The notes: a model not told the origin generated them from the sequence alone. Shown: positions 1 to 4,554, counted from the stretch's first letter. The stretch is 6,206 nt of DNA from an uncultured Eubacteriales bacterium (GCA_944353735.1 CALVPU010000179.1:1-6206), one strand, 5' to 3'. Made by a program: numbers and translations.

Positions 1-374
1 TGGTCCCCGCTCTTGCGCACCACGTCCATCATGTTCAGCGCCACGACCATGGGAATGCCCAGCTCGGCGAGCTGCGTGGTCAGATAGAGGATGCGCTCGA
101 TGTTCGTGCCGTCGACGATGTTGAGAATCGCGTCCGGCTTTTCATTGACCAGATAGCCGCGCGCCACGACCTCCTCGAGCGTGTACGGCGACAGGCTGTA
201 GATGCCCGGAAGGTCCTGAATCACCACGTCCCTGTCGCCCTTGAGCGAGCCTTCCTTCTTTTCGACGGTGACGCCGGGCCAGTTGCCGACGCGCTGATTC
301 GATCCCGTCAGGTCGTTGAACATCGTGGTCTTGCCACTGTTCGGGTTGCCCGCGAGGGCGATCTTGATTGCCAT
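1..374 (-). CDS. feoB: Ferrous iron transport protein FeoB, N-terminal part (runs off the window)
   Basis: This is the G domain of FeoB, the inner-membrane Fe(II) importer; only the first 124 codons are present, and the membrane core lies beyond base 1. Translating from the ATG at 374-372 gives MAIKIALAGNPNSGKTTMF. The P-loop G1 motif GNPNSGKT is at residues 9-16, the G2 threonine (T36) lies in WPGVTVEKKEG, G3 DLPG is at 54-57, and G4 NMMD is at 114-117. The stretch NIVDGTNIERILYLTTQL (85-102) is also typical of FeoB. An AGGAGGA Shine-Dalgarno at 381-387 supports the start. It lies 45 bases downstream of the second feoA stop and is probably co-transcribed from the promoter near 1018. The known family role is GTP-regulated ferrous iron uptake. 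The identification is secure; completeness cannot be judged. Confidence 0.97.
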   Translation of the reverse strand, partial: MAIKIALAGNPNSGKTTMFNDLTGSNQRVGNWPGVTVEKKEGSLKGDRDVVIQDLPGIYSLSPYTLEEVVARGYLVNEKPDAILNIVDGTNIERILYLTTQLAELGIPMVVALNMMDVVRKSGD

Positions 375-390
375 ATCCGTTCCTCCTCTG

Positions 391-416
391 CGGCGCTTTG
401 CTTCAGCGAAGCGCCG
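391..416 (-). other. Intercistronic hairpin between feoA and feoB
   Basis: An 8-bp inverted repeat (CGGCGCTT at 391-398, AAGCGCCG at 409-416) with a 10-base loop ends four bases before the feoB Shine-Dalgarno. No T tract follows it on the minus strand, so it is not a normal terminator. The stem nearly matches the one at 665-692. A role in mRNA stability, processing or translation coupling is inference. Confidence 0.5.
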
Positions 417-419
417 GCC

Positions 420-641
420 TCACTCGACCTCGATCAATGCGGCGTCGCCCTTGCGTACCGAGAGCTCGTAGCCGCGCACGGTCAGCTCCATCGGGTCGCC
501 CAGCGGCGCGACCTTGCGCACGTACACCTCGGTGCCCTTGGTCAGCCCCATGTCCATGATGCGGCGCTTGATCGCGCCCTCGCCGTGCAGCCGCACGATC
601 TTTGCCGTCTGCCCGATTTTGACGTCCCTGAGTGTCCTCAT
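420..641 (-). CDS. feoA: FeoA family protein (promoter-distal copy)
   Basis: This 73-residue protein has the size and pattern of a stand-alone FeoA, a small SH3-like cytosolic partner of FeoB. It begins MRTLRDVKIGQTAKIVRLHG, continues with a short helical segment RRIMDMGLTKGTEV (the usual FeoA 'R.LmdMGltpGt.v' pattern), and then a beta-rich half with APLGDPMELTVRGYELSVRK. It ends in a TGA at 422-420. The frame stays open 12 codons further upstream, but the ATG at 641 has AAAGGAG at 649-655 seven bases before it, so I start there. It sits between the other feoA-like gene and feoB in one orientation. FeoA is known to be needed for FeoB activity in several bacteria; how two FeoA copies divide the work is not visible from sequence. 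Confidence 0.95.
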   Translation of the reverse strand: MRTLRDVKIGQTAKIVRLHGEGAIKRRIMDMGLTKGTEVYVRKVAPLGDPMELTVRGYELSVRKGDAALIEVE

Positions 642-648
642 CTCGCTG

Positions 649-655
649 CTCCTTT
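649..655 (-). promoter_or_regulatory. Ribosome binding site deciding the distal feoA start
   Basis: AAAGGAG on the minus strand, seven bases before the ATG at 641. It favours this start over the in-frame ATG at 677, which lies inside a hairpin and has no purine-rich site. Confidence 0.85.
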
Positions 656-664
656 CTGCCGGTC

Positions 665-692
665 CGCGGCGCTCCATGCGGGAAGCGCCGCG
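665..692 (-). other. Intercistronic hairpin between the two feoA genes
   Basis: A 9-bp perfect stem (CGCGGCGCT at 665-673, AGCGCCGCG at 684-692) closes a 10-base loop in the 55-base gap between the feoA genes. No T tract follows. Its core, CGGCGCT paired with AGCGCCG, recurs in the feoA-feoB gap at 391-416. Confidence 0.55.
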
Positions 693-696
693 CGGA

Positions 697-909
697 TCAG
701 ACCATGATCCGCATCGCCATCGCCCTGTCCAGCGCGATCCGGCTGTCCTTGACGGACAGGATCATGCTGCCGCCGAGCGCGTTGACCACCGTCACCGCCT
801 CGCCCACCACGAAGCCCAGCTCCGCCAGATGCTGCCGCACCTCGTCGCGCCCGGTGATCTTCCGGATGATGTTTGTGTCGCCCACGCTTGCCATTCCCAA
901 AGGCATCAT
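697..909 (-). CDS. feoA: FeoA family protein (promoter-proximal copy)
   Basis: A 70-residue FeoA-type SH3 protein and the first gene of the feo operon. After MMPLGMASVGDTNIIRKITG it carries EVRQHLAELGFVVGEAVTVV, the family's 'r..L.elGf..G..v.vv' pattern. It then has GGSMILSVKDSRIALDRAMAMRIMV, matching the usual FeoA end in which a conserved 'a.s.....ia..i.V' strand closes the barrel. The frame is open upstream to 984, but that would place the start in the promoter. GGAGGTG at 915-921 supports ATG 909 (an adjacent ATG at 906 is an alternative). It is clearly diverged from the second FeoA copy, so the pair is not a recent duplication. The role, inferred from family and context, is as an accessory to FeoB. 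Confidence 0.94.
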   Translation of the reverse strand: MMPLGMASVGDTNIIRKITGRDEVRQHLAELGFVVGEAVTVVNALGGSMILSVKDSRIALDRAMAMRIMV

Positions 910-914
910 CGTCT

Positions 915-921
915 CACCTCC
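915..921 (-). promoter_or_regulatory. Ribosome binding site of the first feoA
   Basis: GGAGGTG on the minus strand; the GGAGG core ends seven bases before ATG 909 and ten before ATG 906. It excludes the longer reading with an ATG at 984, which would fall at the predicted transcription start. Confidence 0.88.
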
Positions 922-925
922 GAAA

Positions 926-939
926 TTAGCCATGGCTAA
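926..939. promoter_or_regulatory. Palindromic operator candidate in the feo leader
   Basis: TTAGCCATGGCTAA is a perfect 14-bp palindrome, four bases upstream of the feoA Shine-Dalgarno core on the minus strand. Its arms resemble the TTAG...CTAA arms of DtxR/MntR-class metalloregulator sites. It could block transcription just downstream of the start, or act as an RNA stem close to the ribosome site. The regulator is not in the window. Confidence 0.5.
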
Positions 940-955
940 CTTTGCGCCGAAAACA

Positions 956-984
956 ATGGTTAGTGTGCGATAACCTCTAACCAT
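956..984. promoter_or_regulatory. Inverted-repeat operator candidate at the feo transcription start
   Basis: ATGGTTAG at 956-963 and CTAACCAT at 977-984 form an 8-bp inverted repeat with a 13-base spacer, and a further TAACC sits at 971-975. The right arm coincides with the predicted start site (~983). Another CTAACC at 1002-1007 lies inside the promoter spacer. Repeated GGTTAG half-sites fit a DtxR-like iron repressor; no Fur-type GATAATGATTATC box is seen. Confidence 0.55.
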
Positions 985-989
985 GAAAA

Positions 990-1018
990 AGTTTACTACG
1001 ACTAACCGATTCTGTCAA
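990..1018 (-). promoter_or_regulatory. Promoter of the feo operon
   Basis: On the minus strand the -35 TTGACA (1018-1013) is a perfect consensus. It is separated by exactly 17 bases from the -10 TAAACT (995-990), predicting a start near 983 and a leader of about 75 bases. A CTAACC half-site lies in the spacer. Confidence 0.8.
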
Positions 1019-1046
1019 GCCCTTCGCAAAGAAATAACATGTGCGC

Positions 1047-1076
1047 AAAAAGGCCGCACAGCTTTTACTGTGCGGC
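1047..1076 (-). terminator. Rho-independent terminator upstream of the feo promoter
   Basis: GCCGCACAG at 1053-1061 and CTGTGCGGC at 1068-1076 form a perfect 9-bp stem with a 6-base loop. On the minus strand it is followed by CTTTTT (1052-1047). It ends transcription arriving from the right, just before the feo -35. It is about 290 bases past the stop of the parvulin gene, the nearest gene it could serve. Confidence 0.85.
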
Positions 1077-1363
1077 AAAGCGGCTGCCGCGCGATGCGGC
1101 GGGCAGCGGGAACGAGCGTTTGCGGAAAACCGGGGAGAATGCGCGGGCGCGATGGGCGTCGCGACCATCGCCGGACCTGCCGGATGCAAGGCTGCGCGCG
1201 GGCGGCGTGGAAGCAGCTGCATGGTCCGTCGAACGCCGCGTTCGGGCGTGCGTCCGGTGCCGGGATGCGCGGGCGGCAGGAAGCGCCGCCGGCGCGCGCC
1301 GGGCGCGTCACGGCAAGCGGACGAAAGCCAAAATCAAGTGATACCGCTCGCGCGCCGGGTGCG
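1077..1363. other. Intergenic stretch without a recognisable gene
   Basis: This GC-rich stretch lies between the parvulin stop and the terminator at 1047-1076. Open frames cross it on both strands, but their translations are Arg/Ala/Cys-rich with no domain pattern and no good ribosome site. Visible structure is a 7-bp hairpin (GCGATGG at 1149-1155, CCATCGC at 1165-1171) and one unit of a direct repeat (1293-1311). It may be a long 3' untranslated region, decayed coding sequence or an RNA; I see nothing that decides. Confidence 0.5.
1293..1311. repeat. Direct repeat, copy 1 (downstream of parvulin gene)
   Basis: These 19 bases match 1349-1367 at 18 positions (CGCGCGCCGGG, then C or T, then GCGTCAC). 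The likeness extends a few bases further (21 of 24 in total). The copies start 56 bases apart. Confidence 0.65.
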
Positions 1364-1367
1364 TCAC
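1349..1367. repeat. Direct repeat, copy 2 (spans the parvulin stop codon)
   Basis: Partner of 1293-1311, with one mismatch in 19. On the minus strand it includes the TGA stop of the parvulin gene and the bases just after it. The other copy could therefore be a duplicated gene end. Confidence 0.65.
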
Positions 1368-2875
1368 TGCATCCTTTCGGGATAGTACTGCGGGTTGGCG
1401 GCGGCGACCCACTGGGCGACCTGCTCGTCGTAGTACGCCTGCGCCTTGTCCTGCGCCACATCGTCGGCGACGGCGTCGCGGGCGTCCTCGAGCGCGACCG
1501 CGCCGGCGGGCACGTCGGCGACGTAAAGGATGATGTGCACGCCGTCGGCGGTGTGGATCGGCGTGGAGACCTGACCGGGCTGCTCGAGCATCATGCTCGC
1601 CTCGACGAAGTCGGCGGCGTACTGCACCGAGTTGGCGCTGACGAAGTAGCCCTGCGAGCGCACGGGCTCGAAGTCGGCGGCGGTATCGTCGCTGTACTGC
1701 GCCATGAGGGCGTCGAAGTCCGCGCCGCCGTTGAGCTCGGCGATGATGGCGTCCGCCTCGGCGTCGAGATCGGTGTACAGCGCGTCGAGCTGTTCCTGCA
1801 GCTGGGTGATCTGCTCAAAGTCGGCGTCGGGGCTGAGCGCGGCGATCTGATCGGTCAGCTCGCGCGCCTGCGCGGCAACATTGGCGTCGTCAAACGCCAG
1901 CAGGATCTGCTTGACGCGGCGGTAACCCTCGAGGTTGTAGACGATGGTCTCGCCGCTGGAGAGGGCGAATTCATATTCCTCGACCGCGCTGGGGAAGCGC
2001 TGCGACTGGTCGGCGAGCAGCTCGTCGTACCTTTGCTGAACCTCCTCGTCGGTGGCGGAGACGGCGCTGACGGTGGCGTCGTAGAGCTTCTGACGCCAGT
2101 AATCCTCCTGCTCGGCGGCGGCGAGGCTCTCGAGGGTGATGCCCAGATCGTCGCGCATGTACGCCTCGACCGCCTGATCCGCCTCCTCGGCGCTCATGCC
2201 GGAGGTGTCCACGGAGACGGCGTTGAAGCTCTTCTGCTGTTCATACTGCGCCTGCGCCTCGGCGTTGATGGCGGTCATGTCCTCGTCGGTGAGCTCGGTG
2301 AGGCCGAGTTCGGTGGCGCGCTGGTAGCTGACCTTGTCGGCGACGAGCTCCTCGAGCACCGCCTGCAGCGTGTCCTCGGCGGACTCGTCGCCGCCGCTGA
2401 AGCCGAAGGCGAGCGTGGCGATGCGGGAGTTGTACGGCTCGACGACCTCGTCGCTGGTGACGGTGCCGCCCTCAAACTCCGCCACCACGACCGGATCGCC
2501 GGTTTCGGTGAGCATGCCCTCGAGCTGGTTGGCGCCGCTCCAGAACGACGTGCCGTCGGTGGAGGCGGTGGCGGCGTTGAGGTCGCCGAAGTCGCTGAAG
2601 GAGGCGCTGTCGCTCTCCAGTCCCCACTGCGCGGACGAGCTGCCGGAGGCGCCGGCCTGCGCCTCAAGCTCGGAGATGCGCGCCTGCGCCGCCTCGAGTT
2701 CGCCGCGGAGGGGGTCCGTCAGGTTGCGGATGACAAAGCCGATCACCCCGCCGAGCAGCAGCGCGATGGCGGTCAGCGCCGCGACCAGCGCTGTCGGCAC
2801 GCCCGCGCCGCGCCTGCGCCGGCGGCGGATGATCGTCGTTGGCCGGCGTTCGGGGGCGTTGTTGTTCATCGTCAT
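1364..2875 (-). CDS. Membrane-anchored SurA/PrsA-like parvulin peptidyl-prolyl isomerase
   Basis: A 503-residue predicted extracytoplasmic foldase. An Arg-rich N-terminus (RRRRRR, residues 17-22) precedes one membrane helix (about 26-49). This is followed by a short coiled coil (55-74) and a Ser/Gly-rich linker. A SurA-N-like chaperone region follows: 128-147 resembles the usual 'v..V.g..It..ev' opening, with helices to about 290. The C-terminal parvulin domain (about 319-454) shows RRVKQILLAF, FDALMAQYSDDTAADF, GYFVS and PGQVSTPIHTADGVHIILYV. A helical, Glu/Gln-rich segment at about 329-382 makes the gap between the first strand and FDALMAQYSDD much longer than usual. The conserved first-strand His is Gln323, while His447 is kept, so catalysis is uncertain. 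ATG 2875 is chosen because AGGAGGA lies at 2883-2889; the frame further upstream runs through the promoter and the neighbour's terminator. With no lipobox, it is a membrane-helix rather than lipoprotein version of PrsA. It is transcribed alone. Confidence 0.88.
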   Translation of the reverse strand: MTMNNNAPERRPTTIIRRRRRRGAGVPTALVAALTAIALLLGGVIGFVIRNLTDPLRGELEAAQARISELEAQAGASGSSSAQWGLESDSASFSDFGDLNAATASTDGTSFWSGANQLEGMLTETGDPVVVAEFEGGTVTSDEVVEPYNSRIATLAFGFSGGDESAEDTLQAVLEELVADKVSYQRATELGLTELTDEDMTAINAEAQAQYEQQKSFNAVSVDTSGMSAEEADQAVEAYMRDDLGITLESLAAAEQEDYWRQKLYDATVSAVSATDEEVQQRYDELLADQSQRFPSAVEEYEFALSSGETIVYNLEGYRRVKQILLAFDDANVAAQARELTDQIAALSPDADFEQITQLQEQLDALYTDLDAEADAIIAELNGGADFDALMAQYSDDTAADFEPVRSQGYFVSANSVQYAADFVEASMMLEQPGQVSTPIHTADGVHIILYVADVPAGAVALEDARDAVADDVAQDKAQAYYDEQVAQWVAAANPQYYPERMQ

Positions 2876-2882
2876 GGTAAAG

Positions 2883-2889
2883 TCCTCCT
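2883..2889 (-). promoter_or_regulatory. Ribosome binding site of the parvulin gene
   Basis: AGGAGGA on the minus strand, seven bases before ATG 2875. It rules out the in-frame ATG at 2983, which is upstream of the predicted transcription start. Confidence 0.9.
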
Positions 2890-2934
2890 GAAAATGCGGA
2901 ATCGGCGGGAGCACACGCCCCCACCTTCGCCTCC

Positions 2935-2943
2935 AGTATAGCA
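2935..2943 (-). promoter_or_regulatory. Extended -10 promoter of the parvulin gene
   Basis: TGCTATACT on the minus strand (2943-2935) is an extended -10 element with five of six matches to TATAAT. The -35 position (CCCCCA) is poor. The start is predicted near 2928, giving a leader of about 53 bases. Two ACGGATCGC copies lie directly upstream. Confidence 0.65.
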
Positions 2944-2972
2944 CGGATCGCGCCGCTTGGGGGACGGATCGC
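2943..2972. repeat. Two 9-base direct repeats 21 bases apart, upstream of the parvulin -10
   Basis: ACGGATCGC occurs at 2943-2951 and 2964-2972, exactly 21 bases (about two helix turns) apart. One copy abuts the extended -10 and the other covers the -35 to -45 zone, so both would face the same side of the DNA. Since the -35 is weak, an activator site is plausible; this is inference. Confidence 0.5.
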
Positions 2973-2983
2973 AATTTATGCAC

Positions 2984-3020
2984 AAAAAAGCCGATCTGCC
3001 GTCACAGTTGGCAGACCGGC
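2984..3020 (-). terminator. Rho-independent terminator of the secreted-protein gene
   Basis: On the minus strand GCCGGTCTGCC (3020-3010) pairs with GGCAGATCGGC (3000-2990) as an 11-bp stem with one G-U pair and a 9-base loop. Six T follow (2989-2984). It begins five bases past the stop codon at 3028-3026. Confidence 0.93.
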
Positions 3021-3025
3021 ATGGC

Positions 3026-3901
3026 TCATTCGCGCCACATGGGCTTGGTGGAGCAGCGGATGTACGTCGCGGTGACGCCGTCGGAGCCCTGGTCGCCGAC
3101 CAGATTGCCGTCGGCGTCGGGCGTGTAGTGGTCGACGGCGGGTTCGCCGGTGACGACGTTGATGCCGCCCTCGTGCACGAGCACGCCGTTGTCATCGAGG
3201 TAGAAGCCGAAGACCATGAAGTCCATCATCTCCTGCCCGAAGTGCTCGCGATGCTGGACGAGATAGTAGTCGCCGGTGCCGTAGAGCTGTACCAGCGAAA
3301 GGTAGATGGTCAGGTCGTCGTAGACCATGGCGCCGCCGCCGAGGTCGCGCATGACGTCGTAGTAGTACGCGCCGCCGAAGCGGTCCTCGCGGGCGTTGGC
3401 GAGCAGGCGGTAGGCGTCGGTGAGCGTGGCGCCGTTCCCGCCGCCGTAGACGGCGTTGCCGGTGGGCGAAGCCGCCATCTCGGCGAGGAAGCTGTCGGAG
3501 AAGGTCAGCCGGAACGAGCCGTCCTCGATCGGGCTGAGCGCGTAGCAGTTAAACGCCTCCTGCAGCCCGCCGTCGTCGCTGGGCATGAGCACGCTGTCGA
3601 GCAGGATCGAGGCGCTGCCGGCGGAGCAGTTGTAGTTGTACAGGTCGGCGAGGTACGCGCCCTCGGTGGTGTCGTTGGGGCGGATGCGCAGCTCCAGCCC
3701 CACGCCCTCGGCGTAGAACGTGCCTACCCAGCCGTCGCTGGGCGCGACCTCGTCCGGCTTCAGCGGCAGCGCGCTGGGCGCGCGGAGGTAATCGAACATG
3801 CCCGCCTCGCTGAAAAAGCCGTCCGTTTCGGCGCACGCCGCGCCTGCCAGCGCCAGCAGCGCCAGCGCCAGCGCCGCCATCCTGCGGAAGAACTGTCTCA
3901 T
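3026..3901 (-). CDS. Secreted protein of unknown family
   Basis: I do not recognise this 291-residue protein. It begins MRQFFRRMAALALALLALAG, a typical Sec signal peptide (basic start, Ala/Leu core). A likely signal peptidase I cut falls after AACA (residue 24). A lipobox is not convincing because the residue three before Cys23 is Gly rather than Leu. The mature part (about 267 residues) is acidic and rich in Gly, Asp and Tyr, with short beta-type segments such as WVGTFYAEGVGLELRI (58-73), FRLTFSDSFLAEM (130-142), YYLVQHREHFG (212-222) and MVFGFYLDDNGVLVHEG (229-245). These suggest a compact beta-rich domain. Three cysteines remain after the signal (92, 119, 283). Near the C-terminus, DHYTPDADGNLVGDQGSDG (257-275) is Asp/Gly-rich and could bind metal, but no exact calcium loop is evident. 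ATG 3901 is set by GGAGGGG at 3910-3916. It has its own promoter and terminator and is divergent from the marR gene. Confidence 0.87.
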   Translation of the reverse strand: MRQFFRRMAALALALLALAGAACAETDGFFSEAGMFDYLRAPSALPLKPDEVAPSDGWVGTFYAEGVGLELRIRPNDTTEGAYLADLYNYNCSAGSASILLDSVLMPSDDGGLQEAFNCYALSPIEDGSFRLTFSDSFLAEMAASPTGNAVYGGGNGATLTDAYRLLANAREDRFGGAYYYDVMRDLGGGAMVYDDLTIYLSLVQLYGTGDYYLVQHREHFGQEMMDFMVFGFYLDDNGVLVHEGGINVVTGEPAVDHYTPDADGNLVGDQGSDGVTATYIRCSTKPMWRE

Positions 3902-3909
3902 TTTCAGAA

Positions 3910-3916
3910 CCCCTCC
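3910..3916 (-). promoter_or_regulatory. Ribosome binding site of the secreted-protein gene
   Basis: GGAGGGG on the minus strand, eight bases before ATG 3901. The start it selects opens directly with a signal peptide, which supports the choice over upstream in-frame starts that run through the promoter. Confidence 0.88.
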
Positions 3917-3935
3917 ATCCACGTGTGATGCGTTC

Positions 3936-3964
3936 ATTTTAGCACATTCCGCCGCGCGTTTCAA
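3936..3964 (-). promoter_or_regulatory. Promoter of the secreted-protein gene
   Basis: On the minus strand TTGAAA (3964-3959) is followed by a 17-base spacer and TAAAAT (3941-3936), with a TGC extended -10 before it. The predicted start is near 3929, about 28 bases before the ATG. It is back-to-back with the marR promoter; the two -35 elements are about 35 bases apart. Confidence 0.82.
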
Positions 3965-3998
3965 TCGCGGACTTGCCGCGGATTTTACCGTGCGGCGC

Positions 3999-4027
3999 TT
4001 GATTTTTGTACGAATTCGCATTACAAT
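3999..4027 (+). promoter_or_regulatory. Promoter of the marR-MATE operon
   Basis: TTGATT (3999-4004), a 17-base spacer and TACAAT (4022-4027; five of six to consensus) predict a start near 4034. One operator copy fills the spacer and the next covers the start site. Confidence 0.83.
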
Positions 4028-4050
4028 ATGTACGAATTCGTATTGCAAGG
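4007..4050. promoter_or_regulatory. Tandem 22-base operator, probable MarR autoregulatory sites
   Basis: Two adjacent units begin TGTACGAATTCG at 4007 and 4029 and stay alike through ATT(A/G)CAA. The second unit contains the perfect 12-bp palindrome TACGAATTCGTA (4031-4042); the first has one change (TACGAATTCGCA, 4009-4020). Unit 1 lies between -35 and -10, and unit 2 spans +1 and reaches the ribosome site. A bound dimer at either would block RNA polymerase. That the regulator is the MarR protein encoded just downstream is inference from position and from the habits of the family. Confidence 0.75.
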
Positions 4051-4053
4051 AGG
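4047..4053 (+). promoter_or_regulatory. Ribosome binding site of the marR gene
   Basis: AAGGAGG, six bases before ATG 4060. It excludes an upstream start at 4006, which would lie before the predicted transcription start. Confidence 0.9.
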
Positions 4054-4059
4054 GCGAAA

Positions 4060-4512
4060 ATGAAGGGCGAGACGAGTGAGGAGATGCTGCGGCGGCTGAT
4101 GCTGGCGGGCACGCGCGTCGACGGGGCGTACTATCGCTACGCGCGCCGGCGGGGCATCCGCGAGAACACGCTGGACCTGCTGTACGCGCTCGACGACGGC
4201 GAGGAGCACACGCAGGCGCAGCTGTGCGCGGACTGGCTGATTCCCAAGACGACGGTCAACACCAGCGTGCGCGAGCTGCGCGAGGCGGGGCTGGCGGAGC
4301 TGTGCGCCGCGCCGCGGGGGCGGGAAAAGACGATCCGCCTGACCGCGGCGGGGCAGGCGTATGCGCGCGAGGCGCTCGCGCCGGTGTACGAGGTGGAGCG
4401 CCAGGCGATGGCGCGGGCGCTCGAGCGCTATTCGCGCGAGTTCGTCGACGCCATGGAGTGCTTCGCCGACGCGCTCTGCGAGGGCTTTGACCGCGTGCCC
4501 GGCGAGGCGTAG
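4060..4512 (+). CDS. MarR-family transcriptional regulator
   Basis: A 150-residue winged-helix repressor of usual MarR length. N-terminal helix (about 5-31) and C-terminal helices (about 104-144) would form the dimer interface. The DNA-binding core is TLDLLYALDDGEEHTQAQLC (37-56), then the recognition helix IPKTTVNTSVRELREAGLAE (61-80), then a wing LCAAPRGREKTIRLTAAGQA (81-100) with the basic tip expected in this family. ATG 4060 is preceded by AAGGAGG. The gene is first in a two-gene unit with a MATE exporter, the arrangement of mepR-mepA in Staphylococcus aureus. The likely role is repression of its own promoter until a drug or metabolite binds. The two tandem operators upstream strengthen that reading. 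It may also affect the divergent secreted-protein gene, but the operators do not overlap that gene's promoter. The effector cannot be predicted. Confidence 0.94.
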   Translation: MKGETSEEMLRRLMLAGTRVDGAYYRYARRRGIRENTLDLLYALDDGEEHTQAQLCADWLIPKTTVNTSVRELREAGLAELCAAPRGREKTIRLTAAGQAYAREALAPVYEVERQAMARALERYSREFVDAMECFADALCEGFDRVPGEA

Positions 4513-4522
4513 GCGAGCAGCG

Positions 4523-4548
4523 AAATTTGTGGAAAACTGCTAAATTTG
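4523..4548 (+). repeat. AAATTTG direct repeats in the marR-MATE gap
   Basis: AAATTTG occurs at 4523-4529 and 4542-4548, 19 bases apart, in a small AT-rich patch within GC-rich surroundings. No acceptable promoter is formed. It may mark a binding site or simply be unstructured spacer ahead of the hairpin. Confidence 0.35.
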
Positions 4549-4554
4549 AATGGA

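Noticed and set aside
665..692. Terminator between the two feoA genes
   Set aside because: The stem is strong but no T tract follows on the minus strand, and the downstream genes belong to the same pathway with no new promoter seen.
926..983. Riboswitch in the feo leader
   Set aside because: The leader is only about 75 bases, and I see only a short palindrome and operator-like repeats, with no pattern of a known metal-sensing RNA.
926..984. Fur box for the feo operon
   Set aside because: No GATAATGATTATC-like 19-mer is present; the repeated element is GGTTAG/CTAACC, closer to DtxR-class sites.
977..1222. 81-codon minus-strand frame upstream of feo
   Set aside because: It runs through the terminator and feo promoter, is Ala/Arg/Pro-rich without pattern, and lacks a ribosome site.
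983..2941. 652-codon open frame on the plus strand
   Set aside because: It is antisense to the parvulin gene and the intergenic gap. Its translation is rich in Gly/Val/Asp/Leu/Arg without domains, as expected from the opposite strand of a GC-rich gene, and no ribosome site supports its start.
3823..3901. Lipoprotein signal in the unknown secreted protein
   Set aside because: Cys23 is preceded by Gly-Ala-Ala rather than a Leu-x-(Gly/Ala) lipobox; cleavage by signal peptidase I after Ala24 fits better.
2957..3928. 323-codon open frame on the plus strand
   Set aside because: It is antisense to the secreted-protein gene, which has a signal peptide, ribosome site, promoter and terminator. The plus-strand translation is low-complexity Val/Gly/Ala/Arg.
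4007..4050. CRISPR-like or mobile repeat
   Set aside because: There are only two adjacent units with no spacers, placed exactly on a promoter, so operators explain them better.
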